Shown piece after piece: positions 10,601 through 18,739 of a stretch of 64,000 nt of DNA. This stretch comes from Desulfamplus sp964425195 (lineage in GTDB: Bacteria; Desulfobacterota; Desulfobacteria; Desulfobacterales; Desulfobacteraceae), in the NCBI GenBank assembly GCA_964425195.1, contig CAYRLG010000024.1:1-64000 (forward strand), read 5' to 3'. Position 1 is the stretch's first letter. Each line of letters starts with the position of its first letter. The position numbers and the translations under genes were made by a program. Under the pieces are notes generated by a model, which was given only the letters and a program-made list of their open reading frames with translations, had not been told where the DNA came from and made no database searches.

Positions 10601-13600
10601 AAATAGAGCTGTATATTCGCCGACACTGTGACCAATAAAAAAATCTGGATTAAAATCATCAGAAGATGATGATGATGAAGAGTTTCTATCTGCCGATTTG
10701 CTGAGTCTGGTGAAAATTGCTGCTGACGATAAAAATACAGCAGGCTGCGTATTTTCAGTTAGATTGAGCCTGTTGTCATCGCTGAACATCATATTTAAGA
10801 GAGAGTATCCACGCTCTTTTACAAATATCGCCTCTCCCTGCTCCATAATCTGCCTGATATCTGCATCTTTCTCAAATATCTCTTTCATCATGCCTGCACT
10901 TTGAGAACCTTGTCCAGATAGAAGAGCAACGAGAGTCTGTTTAGATGGTTTTACGATTTGAGATTGGTTTTCTTTTTGTGAATCAAGATTTTGTGAGTGG
11001 CTATTTTTAGTGGTATCTATAATTCCACCATCTTGAGCTTGCAGAGTATCTGATTTTCCAAGAGCTTCTGCCTGTCCAAAGATCATAGCACGATTTACCA
11101 TGCTTAAAACTGCATGTCCGTGGTTTCCGCCTATTCCATTGACGTTAAACGCAAAATGAAAAGGAGTGTCGTATTTTTGACCATAAATAATCGGATTTTT
11201 AAGAGTTGAAAATTTTGAATCATAATCAAAATTGGGCAGAAGTGTTCTATGTTTGTTCATAAGAGCAATCTTTGCCAATGCAACCGCAGGGTTGGCAGAT
11301 TTAAAATATCCAAACTGTGTTTTTATATTTCCAAAATAGAGATTAGGATTGTTAAGATCAAAACATTTCTCAACAACTTGGCGTTCAACCATATCGCCCA
11401 TAACATTTGAGAATGCAAAAAGATCAAGATATCCAACATCTTGCTTTCTAATTCCGCTTCGTCTGTAGCACTCGTTTATTGCAGATACAAATGTCGGCTC
11501 AGATGGAGAGAGCAGGTGATCAGGAGCGCTTGATTTAACCGTAAAATCGCTCAACTCTCCTAAAATTTCCATGCCTGACTCTTTTGCTCTCTTTAATGTG
11601 GTCAGAACGTGGATTGCAGCACCTTCAGACATTACATAACCATCAGCTCTTGAGTCAAAAAATCTCGGCTCTGTGGGCGATAAAAGCCCGATTCTTTTAA
11701 ATGCCATTAAAAAAGCAGGATATAAATTTGCATCAACACCACCTGCAAGTGCAAAATCAAGCTGTTTGGACGATATCTCTCTCATAGCGTTGCGAATTGC
11801 AATCACAGACGATGCACAAGATGCGTCAACAACATAGTTTACGCCGTTAAGACCAAAATGGTTGGCAATGCGTCCTGATATTATGTTGGATAAAAGCCCT
11901 GGCGTTGTATCTTCGTTGTTTTCAGGAAGTCTCTGCCGTATTGCCTCAACAAGCTGGGAGGCGATAAGTTTTGACTGTTCAGCATCAACGGAACTGCTCG
12001 TTTCAATTATTTCAGCAAGCAGATTTTTTCTAACCCGTAAAATATTTTTAGTCTGACGCTCTCCTTGGATTGTGCCGAGAATAACGCCGATTTTGTTTGA
12101 CGTCCCGCCCGATGATTCTTTTGTGGATGATGATGCTTGTGCGGCTGCCGATTGGGTAAATTTTACAAGCCCTGATGAGTTTATAGCATCATCTGCTGCC
12201 TCTAAACCAAGAAGCTGCCCTCGTTCTAAAGATCGGACAATTGATGGAGGCATTCTATATTTGATGTTGTTGAACTTAAAGTCTTGAATTATTCCAGCTT
12301 TGACCATTGGCAGATAGTAATGGGATTTTTTATCAAACTCAGCATACACCTCATTATCAAAACGATCCGTTGGAATTGGGGAGAACTGCTTTTCGCCTGA
12401 TTGGAGATTGTGCCAAAACTGATCTACCCCTTGTCCGCCGGGCAGACAGACACCAATACCAGCAATTACGATTCTATCATCATTAAAATCGTAATCTGGA
12501 TCGGCAAATATTCTGCGGGGAAGAGGCTCATATAAATAAGAATTTTTTGCCATTTCATTGGAATTTGAAGATTCGATAGATAAAGCGTTCAAATCTAAGG
12601 TTTTGCCTCGAAACTCTTCAACAACAAGATGGTAGTTGATTCCGCCAAAACCGTAAGAGCTTACAGCCGCTTTTCTGGTTTTGTTTTCAGGTGTAACCCA
12701 AGGTTCAGGATTTTCAATTATATAAAGATTTGTGTTCGAGAGATCGTGGTTGTGGGAGAGCTTTTCAAAATTTGCATTTGGAGGCAGAACACCTTTTTGA
12801 ACAGCAAGCAGAGCCTTTACAAGTCCAGCAGCACCAGCACCGCCCAGCAGATGACCAATTTGAGATTTAACAGAACTTATGCCTATTTTCTTCCTGCAAA
12901 AGCTCTCTTCAGAGACCTGTTTAGAAGAGAGTAACTGAACATTTTCTCCACCACCAGAGATATTTTTACCACTGTAAAGCTCTTTTAAAGTCTGAAGCTC
13001 TGCCTGATCTCCCATGATTGTTGATGTTCCATGAGCCTCAATAAATCCAATATCCTGCGGTTTAACTCTTCCTTCCATTCGTTCATAGCATCGCTCTAAC
13101 GCCAAAATCTGCCCTTTAACATTCGGGGCTGCAATTGCCTTGCCTCTGCCGTCAGAACTTCCGCCTATTCCTTTAATGATTCCTATAATATTGTCGTTAT
13201 CGCGTAAAGCATCTTTCACCCTTTTTAGAACAAAGACAGCAGCACCTTCTCCCAAAATAAAGCCGTCTGCCCGCTCATCAAACGGAAATGATCCTTTTGC
13301 AGACAATGCACCCATCTTGCAAAATCCAATAAATGATTCAGGGGCAAGATGAGTATTTACTCCTCCAACCACAACATGATCGCAATCGCCAGATAAAAGC
13401 TCTTTAACAGCAGCATCTATCGCACTAAATGAAGATGCGCAAGCAGCATCAACAACATAGTTGACTCCTCTGATTCCAAGATGTCGTGCAACTCTTGATG
13501 CTTCAATGTTTAAAAGCATGCCATGAACAGGATCGTAACCAGAGTGGCTTCCTTCCATGCCTTTTTGTAAATCTGCTGTAAGAGCTTCTCTCTCCTCTTG

Positions 13601-16402
13601 GCTCAACCGATTAAACTCTTCTGTTTTTCTAAGCATTGAGAGAACTTCTGGGAAATGGTATTTAAATTGAAGCTCGTTTCCCAACTCATTGCCAAGGCAG
13701 GTTGCTATAATTACTGCTGTCCGTTCAGGATTTACCATCACATTGTTTTTAATGCCAAAACGGAGATTTTCATCTAAATAACCAGCATTTTCAACAGCCT
13801 GATATGCAGCCATAAGAAGAATCTGCTGGCTTCGGGAAAGATGTGCGGCTTTTTGTTCATCATATCCAAAGCGATCTCGATCAAACGAAAAATCTTTTAT
13901 ATAACCAGCAAGCATTGTGTAGGCTTTATCTTCTGCTGTTTTATCTGGATCATAGTATAAATCTTTTCTTATTCTGCTATCTTCCATCTCACGTATAGAG
14001 TAGCGTTTCGCAAGGATATTGTCCCAAAGCTCTTCTGGATTTTTGGCATCAGGCAGAATACAGCCCATGCCGATTACAGCTATTTCGTCATTAATGCTTT
14101 TTGTTTCAGAAGACAAAACTTCAAGCCTGTTTAAATTACTGAATAATTTTTCTTTAACACTAAATACGGGGATTGATGCAGCGTGCTCAGGCGTGGCATG
14201 ATGGGTAGATGTAAAATCTCTCCCTGCAACATCTGGAATATCAAAAAACATTCCATGAATCTTATCAATCGTGGTTGTATCTTTGAAAAAAGCAAGAGCA
14301 TCACCAGAGAGAAAATTTCCTCTGTTTTTATGCTCTTCCCCTTCAAACCATCTGTAATTTGCCTCTCCAGGATTTTTAAAATCAGGCAGAAAACCTTTTG
14401 CACCAATTAGAAGAGAGCCGATATTATTTTTTTCAAATGCCCGTTTGCGATCCTCTAATTTTTCGCCTTTTTTGATCATCTCTTTCTCTCGTTTGATCAT
14501 CATCTTGGCAAATTCAGTCGGGGCAGTTCTCGAAGCAAGACCAACGCTGTTTCCAATAACCATAGTCTCATCTTCTTGGCATAAAATTGTCTGATACTGC
14601 TCTTTTATGCTTTTAGTCTCAACAATCTCCTTAGAAAAAAGATATGCAGTTCCAACCTGAATCCCGATCTTAACCCCTTTTGCAGCAAGACAAGATGCAA
14701 TACCAGAGATAAAACACGATGCAAAACAGGTTGATATCCCGCCTGCAAATACAAGGCTCAACTTTGCGATAAGATTCTTATTATCAGTTCCTCCATTTTG
14801 ATTTGAATCCATAGTCTCTTTTGACATTATAGATTCTGACGCCAACCGCTCTTTTATTTTGGCAATTGCAGCTTCCCAAAGTACAAGACTTGAGAGAGAA
14901 CCAACATGACCTCCAGCCTCTCTGCCTTCAAATATAAAGCGGGTGCAGCCTCCTTTAATTGCATTTTCCATCATAGAGATTGACGGGGTGTGCAGATAGG
15001 TTTTAGTTCCAGCCTTTTCAAGCTCAATAACTTGAGATGGAATACCGCCTGCAAATAGTGCAAACGGAGCTTTATATTTTCTTACAATCTCAAGATGTTT
15101 TTCAACTGCTGGATTAAATGCCTCAATTCCAACAAGTCCAGCACCAAAAACAGGAACTTTTTCAGCACCTCTTTTTATCATATTCTCTGCAAGAGCTGGC
15201 GGAAGGCTTCCCACAGCAAAAAAAGGCAGCGCACCCGCTTCAAGCACCTTTGCAGCAAAATCAGCATTATCGCTTACATTTGCCATTGGTCCCTGAATCA
15301 GAGGAAGGCGTGTGCCGTGCTCTTTTGCAATTGGAGAGTCTGGCTTCATTGGGTCAAACGAGTCAACATAGTCAAGCTGCTCTCCAATCTCCTTAAAAAA
15401 TCCAGATATCATATCTTTAAGATTTGAAGAGATAAGGGCAAAGTTTTTGGCAAAAAATCCATCTTGCCCAATAAAAAAGAGCGATTGAACTGCTGGAGCA
15501 TCTGCCTTATCAAGAGGGGTGATATGTTCGCCAATCTCCTTATATATTAACTCAGCACTGTTGTTTTCAAGACTGCTTCCATTTCCATTAGCAGAGATAA
15601 GAATTGCCTTTTCTTTAAGCTCTTTGGCTATTTTTGTGCCAAGTTTTGCAAACACGCGGAATATATTTCTGCTGTCAGTTGTGATCTCAATAGAATCGCT
15701 CTCATCAAGGCTTGACAATAGATTTTTAAAGTTTTCAGAAAGAGGAGATTCATCAGCAAGCCAAACCTGACTATCTAACACAACTCCGCTTACTCCGGCA
15801 GCAAACATTCCTGATGCTGTGTTTCTGCCCACTCCTCCATGAATAAAGACAGGCAGCTCGCTGTTTTTCAGATACCACTGCATCAGTATAAATGATGAAT
15901 AGTTAGATACCCTGCCAGATGCTTCATTACCGCGGAGAATAAGTGCGTGCGGATTAATCTCTTTAATGCGATCATTTATGTTGATTTCACGAACTTCAAG
16001 GATAATCTTTGAGTGGGGAAAATTTTTGTTAATTGATTTGACTGATTCAAAAACTTTATCTCGGACAGAGCCGTTATCACCTGCATTATCATAATCGTTT
16101 ATACTGCCTTGCGATATTGTATTGTCTAATGATATTACAATGCTCTCTAATCTTGGGGCATTAAGCTCTTTAATGTCAGAAATAAGCTCTAAATTGGGAT
16201 TGACAAGCCTTAAACCAAATAAAATATCTGCACTGATAAGTGCTTTAATCCCCTCAACGATTTCGTAATGTGATAGAAATTCAGCATCAAATACGGGCAG
16301 AGAGCCTGCGTTGAAAACAGCTTTAAAGAAGTTGAGAGAAAATACTTTTGACGGGTTATAGACAATTAAAGGAAGGCGTGAAGTTATTATTCTTGTAAAC
16401 AT
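4667..16402 (-). CDS. Pfa-like iterative type I fatty acid/polyketide synthase, single polypeptide (NMO-NMO-KS-KS-AT-KS-ACP-ACP-KR-DH)
   Basis: 3,911 residues. Domains in order: nitronate-monooxygenase-like barrel 1-300, apparently degenerate; second NMO/enoyl-reductase-like barrel 355-725 with GREAGGHVGS (PfaD-like); KS1 770-1230 (Cys988, HGTST and GH present); KS2 1305-1770 (Cys1529 kept, both His lost); acyltransferase 1826-2125 (Ser1926 in GHSVGE); KS3 2157-2680 (Cys2413, HETYT and GH present); two near-identical carrier domains with Thr2814 and Thr2926 in LGIDTVK; ketoreductase about 3020-3570 with TGGARG near 3255; dehydratase 3590-3905 with His3614. These are the activities PfaA-PfaD provide in omega-3 synthases, reordered in one chain. 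Start ATG 16402 has GGAGA 9 bases upstream. Probably makes a long-chain lipid or polyketide; the product is not predictable. I found no phosphopantetheinyl transferase in the window. Confidence 0.9.
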   Translation of the reverse strand: MFTRIITSRLPLIVYNPSKVFSLNFFKAVFNAGSLPVFDAEFLSHYEIVEGIKALISADILFGLRLVNPNLELISDIKELNAPRLESIVISLDNTISQGSINDYDNAGDNGSVRDKVFESVKSINKNFPHSKIILEVREININDRIKEINPHALILRGNEASGRVSNYSSFILMQWYLKNSELPVFIHGGVGRNTASGMFAAGVSGVVLDSQVWLADESPLSENFKNLLSSLDESDSIEITTDSRNIFRVFAKLGTKIAKELKEKAILISANGNGSSLENNSAELIYKEIGEHITPLDKADAPAVQSLFFIGQDGFFAKNFALISSNLKDMISGFFKEIGEQLDYVDSFDPMKPDSPIAKEHGTRLPLIQGPMANVSDNADFAAKVLEAGALPFFAVGSLPPALAENMIKRGAEKVPVFGAGLVGIEAFNPAVEKHLEIVRKYKAPFALFAGGIPSQVIELEKAGTKTYLHTPSISMMENAIKGGCTRFIFEGREAGGHVGSLSSLVLWEAAIAKIKERLASESIMSKETMDSNQNGGTDNKNLIAKLSLVFAGGISTCFASCFISGIASCLAAKGVKIGIQVGTAYLFSKEIVETKSIKEQYQTILCQEDETMVIGNSVGLASRTAPTEFAKMMIKREKEMIKKGEKLEDRKRAFEKNNIGSLLIGAKGFLPDFKNPGEANYRWFEGEEHKNRGNFLSGDALAFFKDTTTIDKIHGMFFDIPDVAGRDFTSTHHATPEHAASIPVFSVKEKLFSNLNRLEVLSSETKSINDEIAVIGMGCILPDAKNPEELWDNILAKRYSIREMEDSRIRKDLYYDPDKTAEDKAYTMLAGYIKDFSFDRDRFGYDEQKAAHLSRSQQILLMAAYQAVENAGYLDENLRFGIKNNVMVNPERTAVIIATCLGNELGNELQFKYHFPEVLSMLRKTEEFNRLSQEEREALTADLQKGMEGSHSGYDPVHGMLLNIEASRVARHLGIRGVNYVVDAACASSFSAIDAAVKELLSGDCDHVVVGGVNTHLAPESFIGFCKMGALSAKGSFPFDERADGFILGEGAAVFVLKRVKDALRDNDNIIGIIKGIGGSSDGRGKAIAAPNVKGQILALERCYERMEGRVKPQDIGFIEAHGTSTIMGDQAELQTLKELYSGKNISGGGENVQLLSSKQVSEESFCRKKIGISSVKSQIGHLLGGAGAAGLVKALLAVQKGVLPPNANFEKLSHNHDLSNTNLYIIENPEPWVTPENKTRKAAVSSYGFGGINYHLVVEEFRGKTLDLNALSIESSNSNEMAKNSYLYEPLPRRIFADPDYDFNDDRIVIAGIGVCLPGGQGVDQFWHNLQSGEKQFSPIPTDRFDNEVYAEFDKKSHYYLPMVKAGIIQDFKFNNIKYRMPPSIVRSLERGQLLGLEAADDAINSSGLVKFTQSAAAQASSSTKESSGGTSNKIGVILGTIQGERQTKNILRVRKNLLAEIIETSSSVDAEQSKLIASQLVEAIRQRLPENNEDTTPGLLSNIISGRIANHFGLNGVNYVVDASCASSVIAIRNAMREISSKQLDFALAGGVDANLYPAFLMAFKRIGLLSPTEPRFFDSRADGYVMSEGAAIHVLTTLKRAKESGMEILGELSDFTVKSSAPDHLLSPSEPTFVSAINECYRRSGIRKQDVGYLDLFAFSNVMGDMVERQVVEKCFDLNNPNLYFGNIKTQFGYFKSANPAVALAKIALMNKHRTLLPNFDYDSKFSTLKNPIIYGQKYDTPFHFAFNVNGIGGNHGHAVLSMVNRAMIFGQAEALGKSDTLQAQDGGIIDTTKNSHSQNLDSQKENQSQIVKPSKQTLVALLSGQGSQSAGMMKEIFEKDADIRQIMEQGEAIFVKERGYSLLNMMFSDDNRLNLTENTQPAVFLSSAAIFTRLSKSADRNSSSSSSSDDFNPDFFIGHSVGEYTALFCSGMVNFDDAMRLIIKRSDLMREAAIEYPGKIMVVFGNEQETASLIRESGASWLYITNKNSERQTAVSGSEQDIDIFCKFLASKNIVYKRLNLSGAFHTPLFSKAAEKLKSYLKNITFNNVDFTKVISNVTARPYPQNPEQVKELLAKQITTPVEFIKSIEYVSSMNSGNTHFMEIGPRKLLVNLLKNINIKNYSISVALDSIASGTVESEILSVVNDNAVVISGVSVGLPGKARRVFSSDNFDMILDGRNFIDPLSVEDQERIVDKNITRILKEPDGNARFVEISNTEDVIHLAGQLGYFNLTEEYGIKAQYDISMALAVAAGIEALKDAGIPLVMQYKTPSRFKTETDVKSSIELIPDGFALPQEMQDDTGVIITSLFPSNETLINEMEKYFYDRLFLKPYEEFQSIYFYLMENVKDTAVKQQVTDWFFNIRKRKREDFGAYKFDRNFMVNACPLGSAHLAQIIKAKGPNVLVSSACASTTQAVGIAEDWIKLGRCKRVVVIGGENATSSAQNQWIGSGFLALGAATVKKRISEAAKPFDSDRNGTILGCGAVGLVVEKASEVHARGMRGQAVVLGTHMANSAYHTFNIDVEHMAGEMKKFISKMEKEHNLKQSDYADKLLFMSHETYTPARGGSADAEVTALKTTFGNHLKNICITNTKGFTGHTLGAAIEDVVMVKALQQRKAPPIANLVKIPEHFKELNFASSNISSGQSAGSRGENAEYGLHLAAGFGSHFAFLFIRRIEERVNTDSYNSWLKRISRSDKPELKIIDNMLCVVGERSSVIPDSDVVMEVPPAPSNLSLPPAQFPIAAHTTVKADPSSNNSNKISAKAIETPNLTLESNKGVMTVITEIIAKQTGYTEDMLDPELDLEADLGIDTVKQVEIFANTASHFGFPVPEDLKLRDLNTIARLSAYIDTKVGTSNSIQKEIQISSEPETKTAISSNYEASAPVQQENQVMQVITGIIAKQTGYTEDMLDPELDLEADLGIDTVKQVEIFANTASHFGFPVPEDLKLRDLNTISKLTEYIASKAASEGAASKAEPAVSSDVIGDSDKNIDVDEPVKTSQKERQNDKINLHLNDLDITKEESHDIHRLVPVWRKTGLPVTEKWSFAGRTVVVAGDDTYGIADFIKADGGKVVEIKENFENQRNSALLEESLNNLDGLILDGLICIPPFDVKSFFLIVKQMFGTLNQEDKFIAAFSFVDTFSIVETNTRYTNASFAGICGIMKSLAKEMPDTIVKAVSILDNYVDNSSSKNNTLINNTLKSQPVQIFMDEIRSTDPRVEISYRNGEKYVVHLTDSPLSKIETDFGQKGLIANGDTILVTGGARGITFEILKAVVKRYQTNLIILGRSDIYNIDALSDIIADVESISSIDEKIVMEKLKLTMKGAKPVELKQAANRILSALESRKNIEILKSFGVYVSYIAADVSDKHAVKSALESVEADHIDGVIHAAGVEESMPFEKKTVESFERVFNTKVYGCLNVIEAVEEKNYKSDNNRDKLNKDINKSDDTSNKLDKTNQVKFYIGFSSVTAKFGNEGQADYTAANEMMAAILLGLDREDSLPKCKIIDWTAWSGAGMATRETVQKVLTERGLKFLPLKAGVKFFMDEMEDTATPEVVITGLDHSFDRDGLLKIAPFLDSVSAGAMQNIDKYENENGEHHISFVRRLDIKRDRFLLDHAMEGTPIFLGATGVETMAEAAMAAHKTGRISEVKNFSIPYGIKLLQNKPKDIKISVNKDENGIHCKITSQFVNSAGVAMGEPKLHYQSDFVIESDKEILIESSKEIVIEGTKGIASGKQIKSSEGIESSEGIRKKRDVPQLLRANPIGENNTGLIYHPQRLFMDGVFRTIEDIISFDGNALITKIADRSRESFFTNDPCPQFLTDVVLLDAMFQTGGVFEFLTDNYIVLPYKIKSLKFYDRAVKDREYLCITTRTASDSETDTFNIDLIDDDGNYLMELVGFEMVKLNKLLDDMKIS
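7542..8039 (-). repeat. Tandem duplication encoding the two carrier domains
   Basis: Bases 7542-7703 and 7878-8039 are direct copies offset by exactly 336 bp, differing at scattered, mostly third-codon positions. They encode an identical stretch of more than 50 residues around the LGIDTVK motif, from the IIAKQTGY region to LRDLNTI. The linkers between copies differ. This is an in-frame duplication kept uniform at the protein level. Confidence 0.88.
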
Positions 16403-16710
16403 GTTGTTTGTTCTCCATGTATATTTTTGTTATTATTAAGTTTGAATAAGTAAGTCTAAAATTCAAAAGACAAGAGATATAAACAAAAAATATGCCATGA
16501 GGTAAGCAACTACTTTATCATACTGAAATAAATATAAATTATTATCTTATTAATAACATCTGTTGTGAGTAATAAGATTTCTTATATATACATATAATGA
16601 ATATCAATAGACATTTAATGTATAGAGTAAGTACAAACCACCTCTCCGGATATCTGCCTGTAAAGATAGGAGATAAATAAATAAAAATAATTTAAGAGAT
16701 TATCATAAAA
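16403..16710. promoter_or_regulatory. Divergent intergenic region between the synthase and the CoA-transferase gene
   Basis: 308 bp, strongly A/T-rich, between two divergent start codons; it must hold both promoters. The ribosome site of the synthase (GGAGA, minus strand, 16411-16416) is clear. I could not single out -35/-10 pairs with confidence because TATA-like hexamers occur throughout. No strong palindrome seen. Confidence 0.5.
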
Positions 16711-18570
16711 ATGAAAAAAATTAATAAATTCAACTGGGAAGAGCATCTTGTTTCACCAGAGACGGTTCTTACTCGAATTAAACCCGGAATGACACTGTTT
16801 ATAGGGACAGGTCCTGCTGCACCACGAACATTAATGAAGGTGTTACTTAACTGTGATATCCACAACCTTAGAGACATTGAATTTGTTCAACTAACAGTTT
16901 TAGGAGATATTGTTCTATCTACTGAAAAACTTGATGCTCCTAACTACCGCGTAAAAACTTTTTTTTCAGGATTTGTCGCATCTCACACAATAGCCTCAGG
17001 TCTTGTTGATTTAATTCCTGCGTACTCCTCTGAAATCCCAAAGATCATTCGCTCGAGAAAAATTCCAATTGATGTGGCAATTGTCCAGATTACACCACCT
17101 AATGAAGCTGGATATTGCAGCCTTGGTGTTGCTGTAGATGTAGCAAAAGAGGCGATTGATCAAGCATCTTTGGTTATTGCTGAGATTAATCCAGAGATGC
17201 CTTTTACATTTGGAGATACTTTTGTCTCAATAGATAATTTTGATCTATTGGTGAAGTCAACTAAAGCACCTATAACATATCCCTCTTCTCCAGCTTATGA
17301 GCAGATGAACAAAGTGGCATTAAATGTAGCATCAATTATAAAAGATGGAGATTGTCTCTCATTTTCTCATGGTGCTCTTTTTGATGCTTTAGTACCCCAT
17401 CTTCTATCCAAAAAAAACTTAGGAATTCACACTTTATACTTTACAGATGCTTTGGCAGCTCTTGTTAAAAGCGGGGCAGTTACCAACTCCAGAAAGTCAC
17501 CATTTAGAGGGAAATCTCTCACATCTTATGCAATTGGAACAGAAGCACTTATGAAGTGGCTTGATAGAAACCCATTAGTTGAATTTCAAGGAATTGATTG
17601 GGTCTGTAACCCACAGTTAATAGGGCAAAATCCCCAGTTTGTTGCACTGTATGAGGCAAGAAAAGTTGATCTGCTCGGAGGTATAGCATTCCCATTACAA
17701 GGTGCTGTTGTTACAGGACCTGGAGAGGTTATTGATTTTTTCAAAGGGGCAGAAGCCTCTCAAGATGGCTGTATTATCATTGCACTGCCAAGCAGAAATA
17801 TGAAGGGCGAACCAAATATTATGACCGTACTGATGGATTACCCTAACCAACTGAGATTAAGAGAATCTGTCCATATAATTATAACTGAGTATGGAGTTGC
17901 TAATCTTAAATGGAGAACTTTAAGAGAGCGTGCTCAGGCAATGATTGACATAGCTCACCCTGACGATAGAGAACAACTTATGAAAGAGGCAAGAGATAAA
18001 AAAATAATTTACTCAAACCAGATTTTTAGCACACTCTCTGCCCACCTCTACCCCTCGCACATCTCTGAAAAGAAGAGCTTTAAAAGTGGTACTACTATCC
18101 GTTTTAGGGCAATAAAACCCTCAGATGAAGAGTCTATGCGTAGATTTTTCTATCGTTGTTCTGACGAGATTATATTTTATCGTTTTTTTTATTCAATAAA
18201 AACTATGTCGCATGACAAGATGCAAGAGTATGTAAATGTCGATTATAGTAAGGAGATATCTATAATTGGACTGACAGGAAGCAGTGACGATGAACAGATA
18301 ATAGCAGAGGCACGATTTGTGAAAGATGAACGTACAAGTTACGCTGATGTGGCGTTTTTAATTGAAGAGGCTTACCAAGGAATTGGGGTTGGTAGTTATA
18401 TGCTAAACCTTCTTATAAGTCTTGCAAGAGAACAAGAAATAAAGGGTTTCTCTGCCGAAGTACTGTCAGATAACCACCCAATGCTAAAGGTTTTTGAAAA
18501 GGCAAATCTGCCATTAGATGCACGTTTGGAAAATGGTGTCTATAAACTTCAAATGCACTTTAAAGATTAG
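16711..18570 (+). CDS. Acetyl-CoA hydrolase/CoA-transferase fused to a C-terminal GNAT acetyltransferase domain
   Basis: 619 residues. Residues 1-430 are a CoA-transferase/acetyl-CoA hydrolase domain, seen in PNEAGYCSLGVAVDV near residue 130 and ITEYGVANLKWRTLRERA near 390. From about residue 460 a GNAT fold follows, with the acetyl-CoA binding motif EEAYQGIGVGSYML and a C-terminal VFEKANLPLDA segment. GNAT domains acetylate amines or lysines, so the protein may both handle acyl-CoA and acetylate a target, perhaps as acetate-metabolism control; that is inference. It is divergent from the large synthase. The ATG at 16711 gives the expected N-terminus but the ribosome site is weak (AAGAGA). It is unlike the edge CoA-transferase at 1-502, which shows only the N-terminal part. 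Confidence 0.85.
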   Translation: MKKINKFNWEEHLVSPETVLTRIKPGMTLFIGTGPAAPRTLMKVLLNCDIHNLRDIEFVQLTVLGDIVLSTEKLDAPNYRVKTFFSGFVASHTIASGLVDLIPAYSSEIPKIIRSRKIPIDVAIVQITPPNEAGYCSLGVAVDVAKEAIDQASLVIAEINPEMPFTFGDTFVSIDNFDLLVKSTKAPITYPSSPAYEQMNKVALNVASIIKDGDCLSFSHGALFDALVPHLLSKKNLGIHTLYFTDALAALVKSGAVTNSRKSPFRGKSLTSYAIGTEALMKWLDRNPLVEFQGIDWVCNPQLIGQNPQFVALYEARKVDLLGGIAFPLQGAVVTGPGEVIDFFKGAEASQDGCIIIALPSRNMKGEPNIMTVLMDYPNQLRLRESVHIIITEYGVANLKWRTLRERAQAMIDIAHPDDREQLMKEARDKKIIYSNQIFSTLSAHLYPSHISEKKSFKSGTTIRFRAIKPSDEESMRRFFYRCSDEIIFYRFFYSIKTMSHDKMQEYVNVDYSKEISIIGLTGSSDDEQIIAEARFVKDERTSYADVAFLIEEAYQGIGVGSYMLNLLISLAREQEIKGFSAEVLSDNHPMLKVFEKANLPLDARLENGVYKLQMHFKD

Positions 18571-18739
18571 CTTAGGTATTATTATTTATAAACAAAAAAA
18601 TCTATTGACTATTGTATAATAATACTGACATAGTAATTAAATAAAACAAAATAATAACGAGTGATAGTAACTTTTTATCTCGCCTCTCTGCATAAGCTAA
18701 TATTTTTGTTCAAGCACCTTCTTAAGATGGAGAAACATA

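Noticed and set aside
12629..12934. 101-codon plus-strand frame inside KS1
   Set aside because: Antisense to conserved KS sequence, no start signal.
15118..15396. Gln-rich plus-strand frame inside the synthase
   Set aside because: Antisense to a conserved barrel domain; low-complexity result of the opposite frame.
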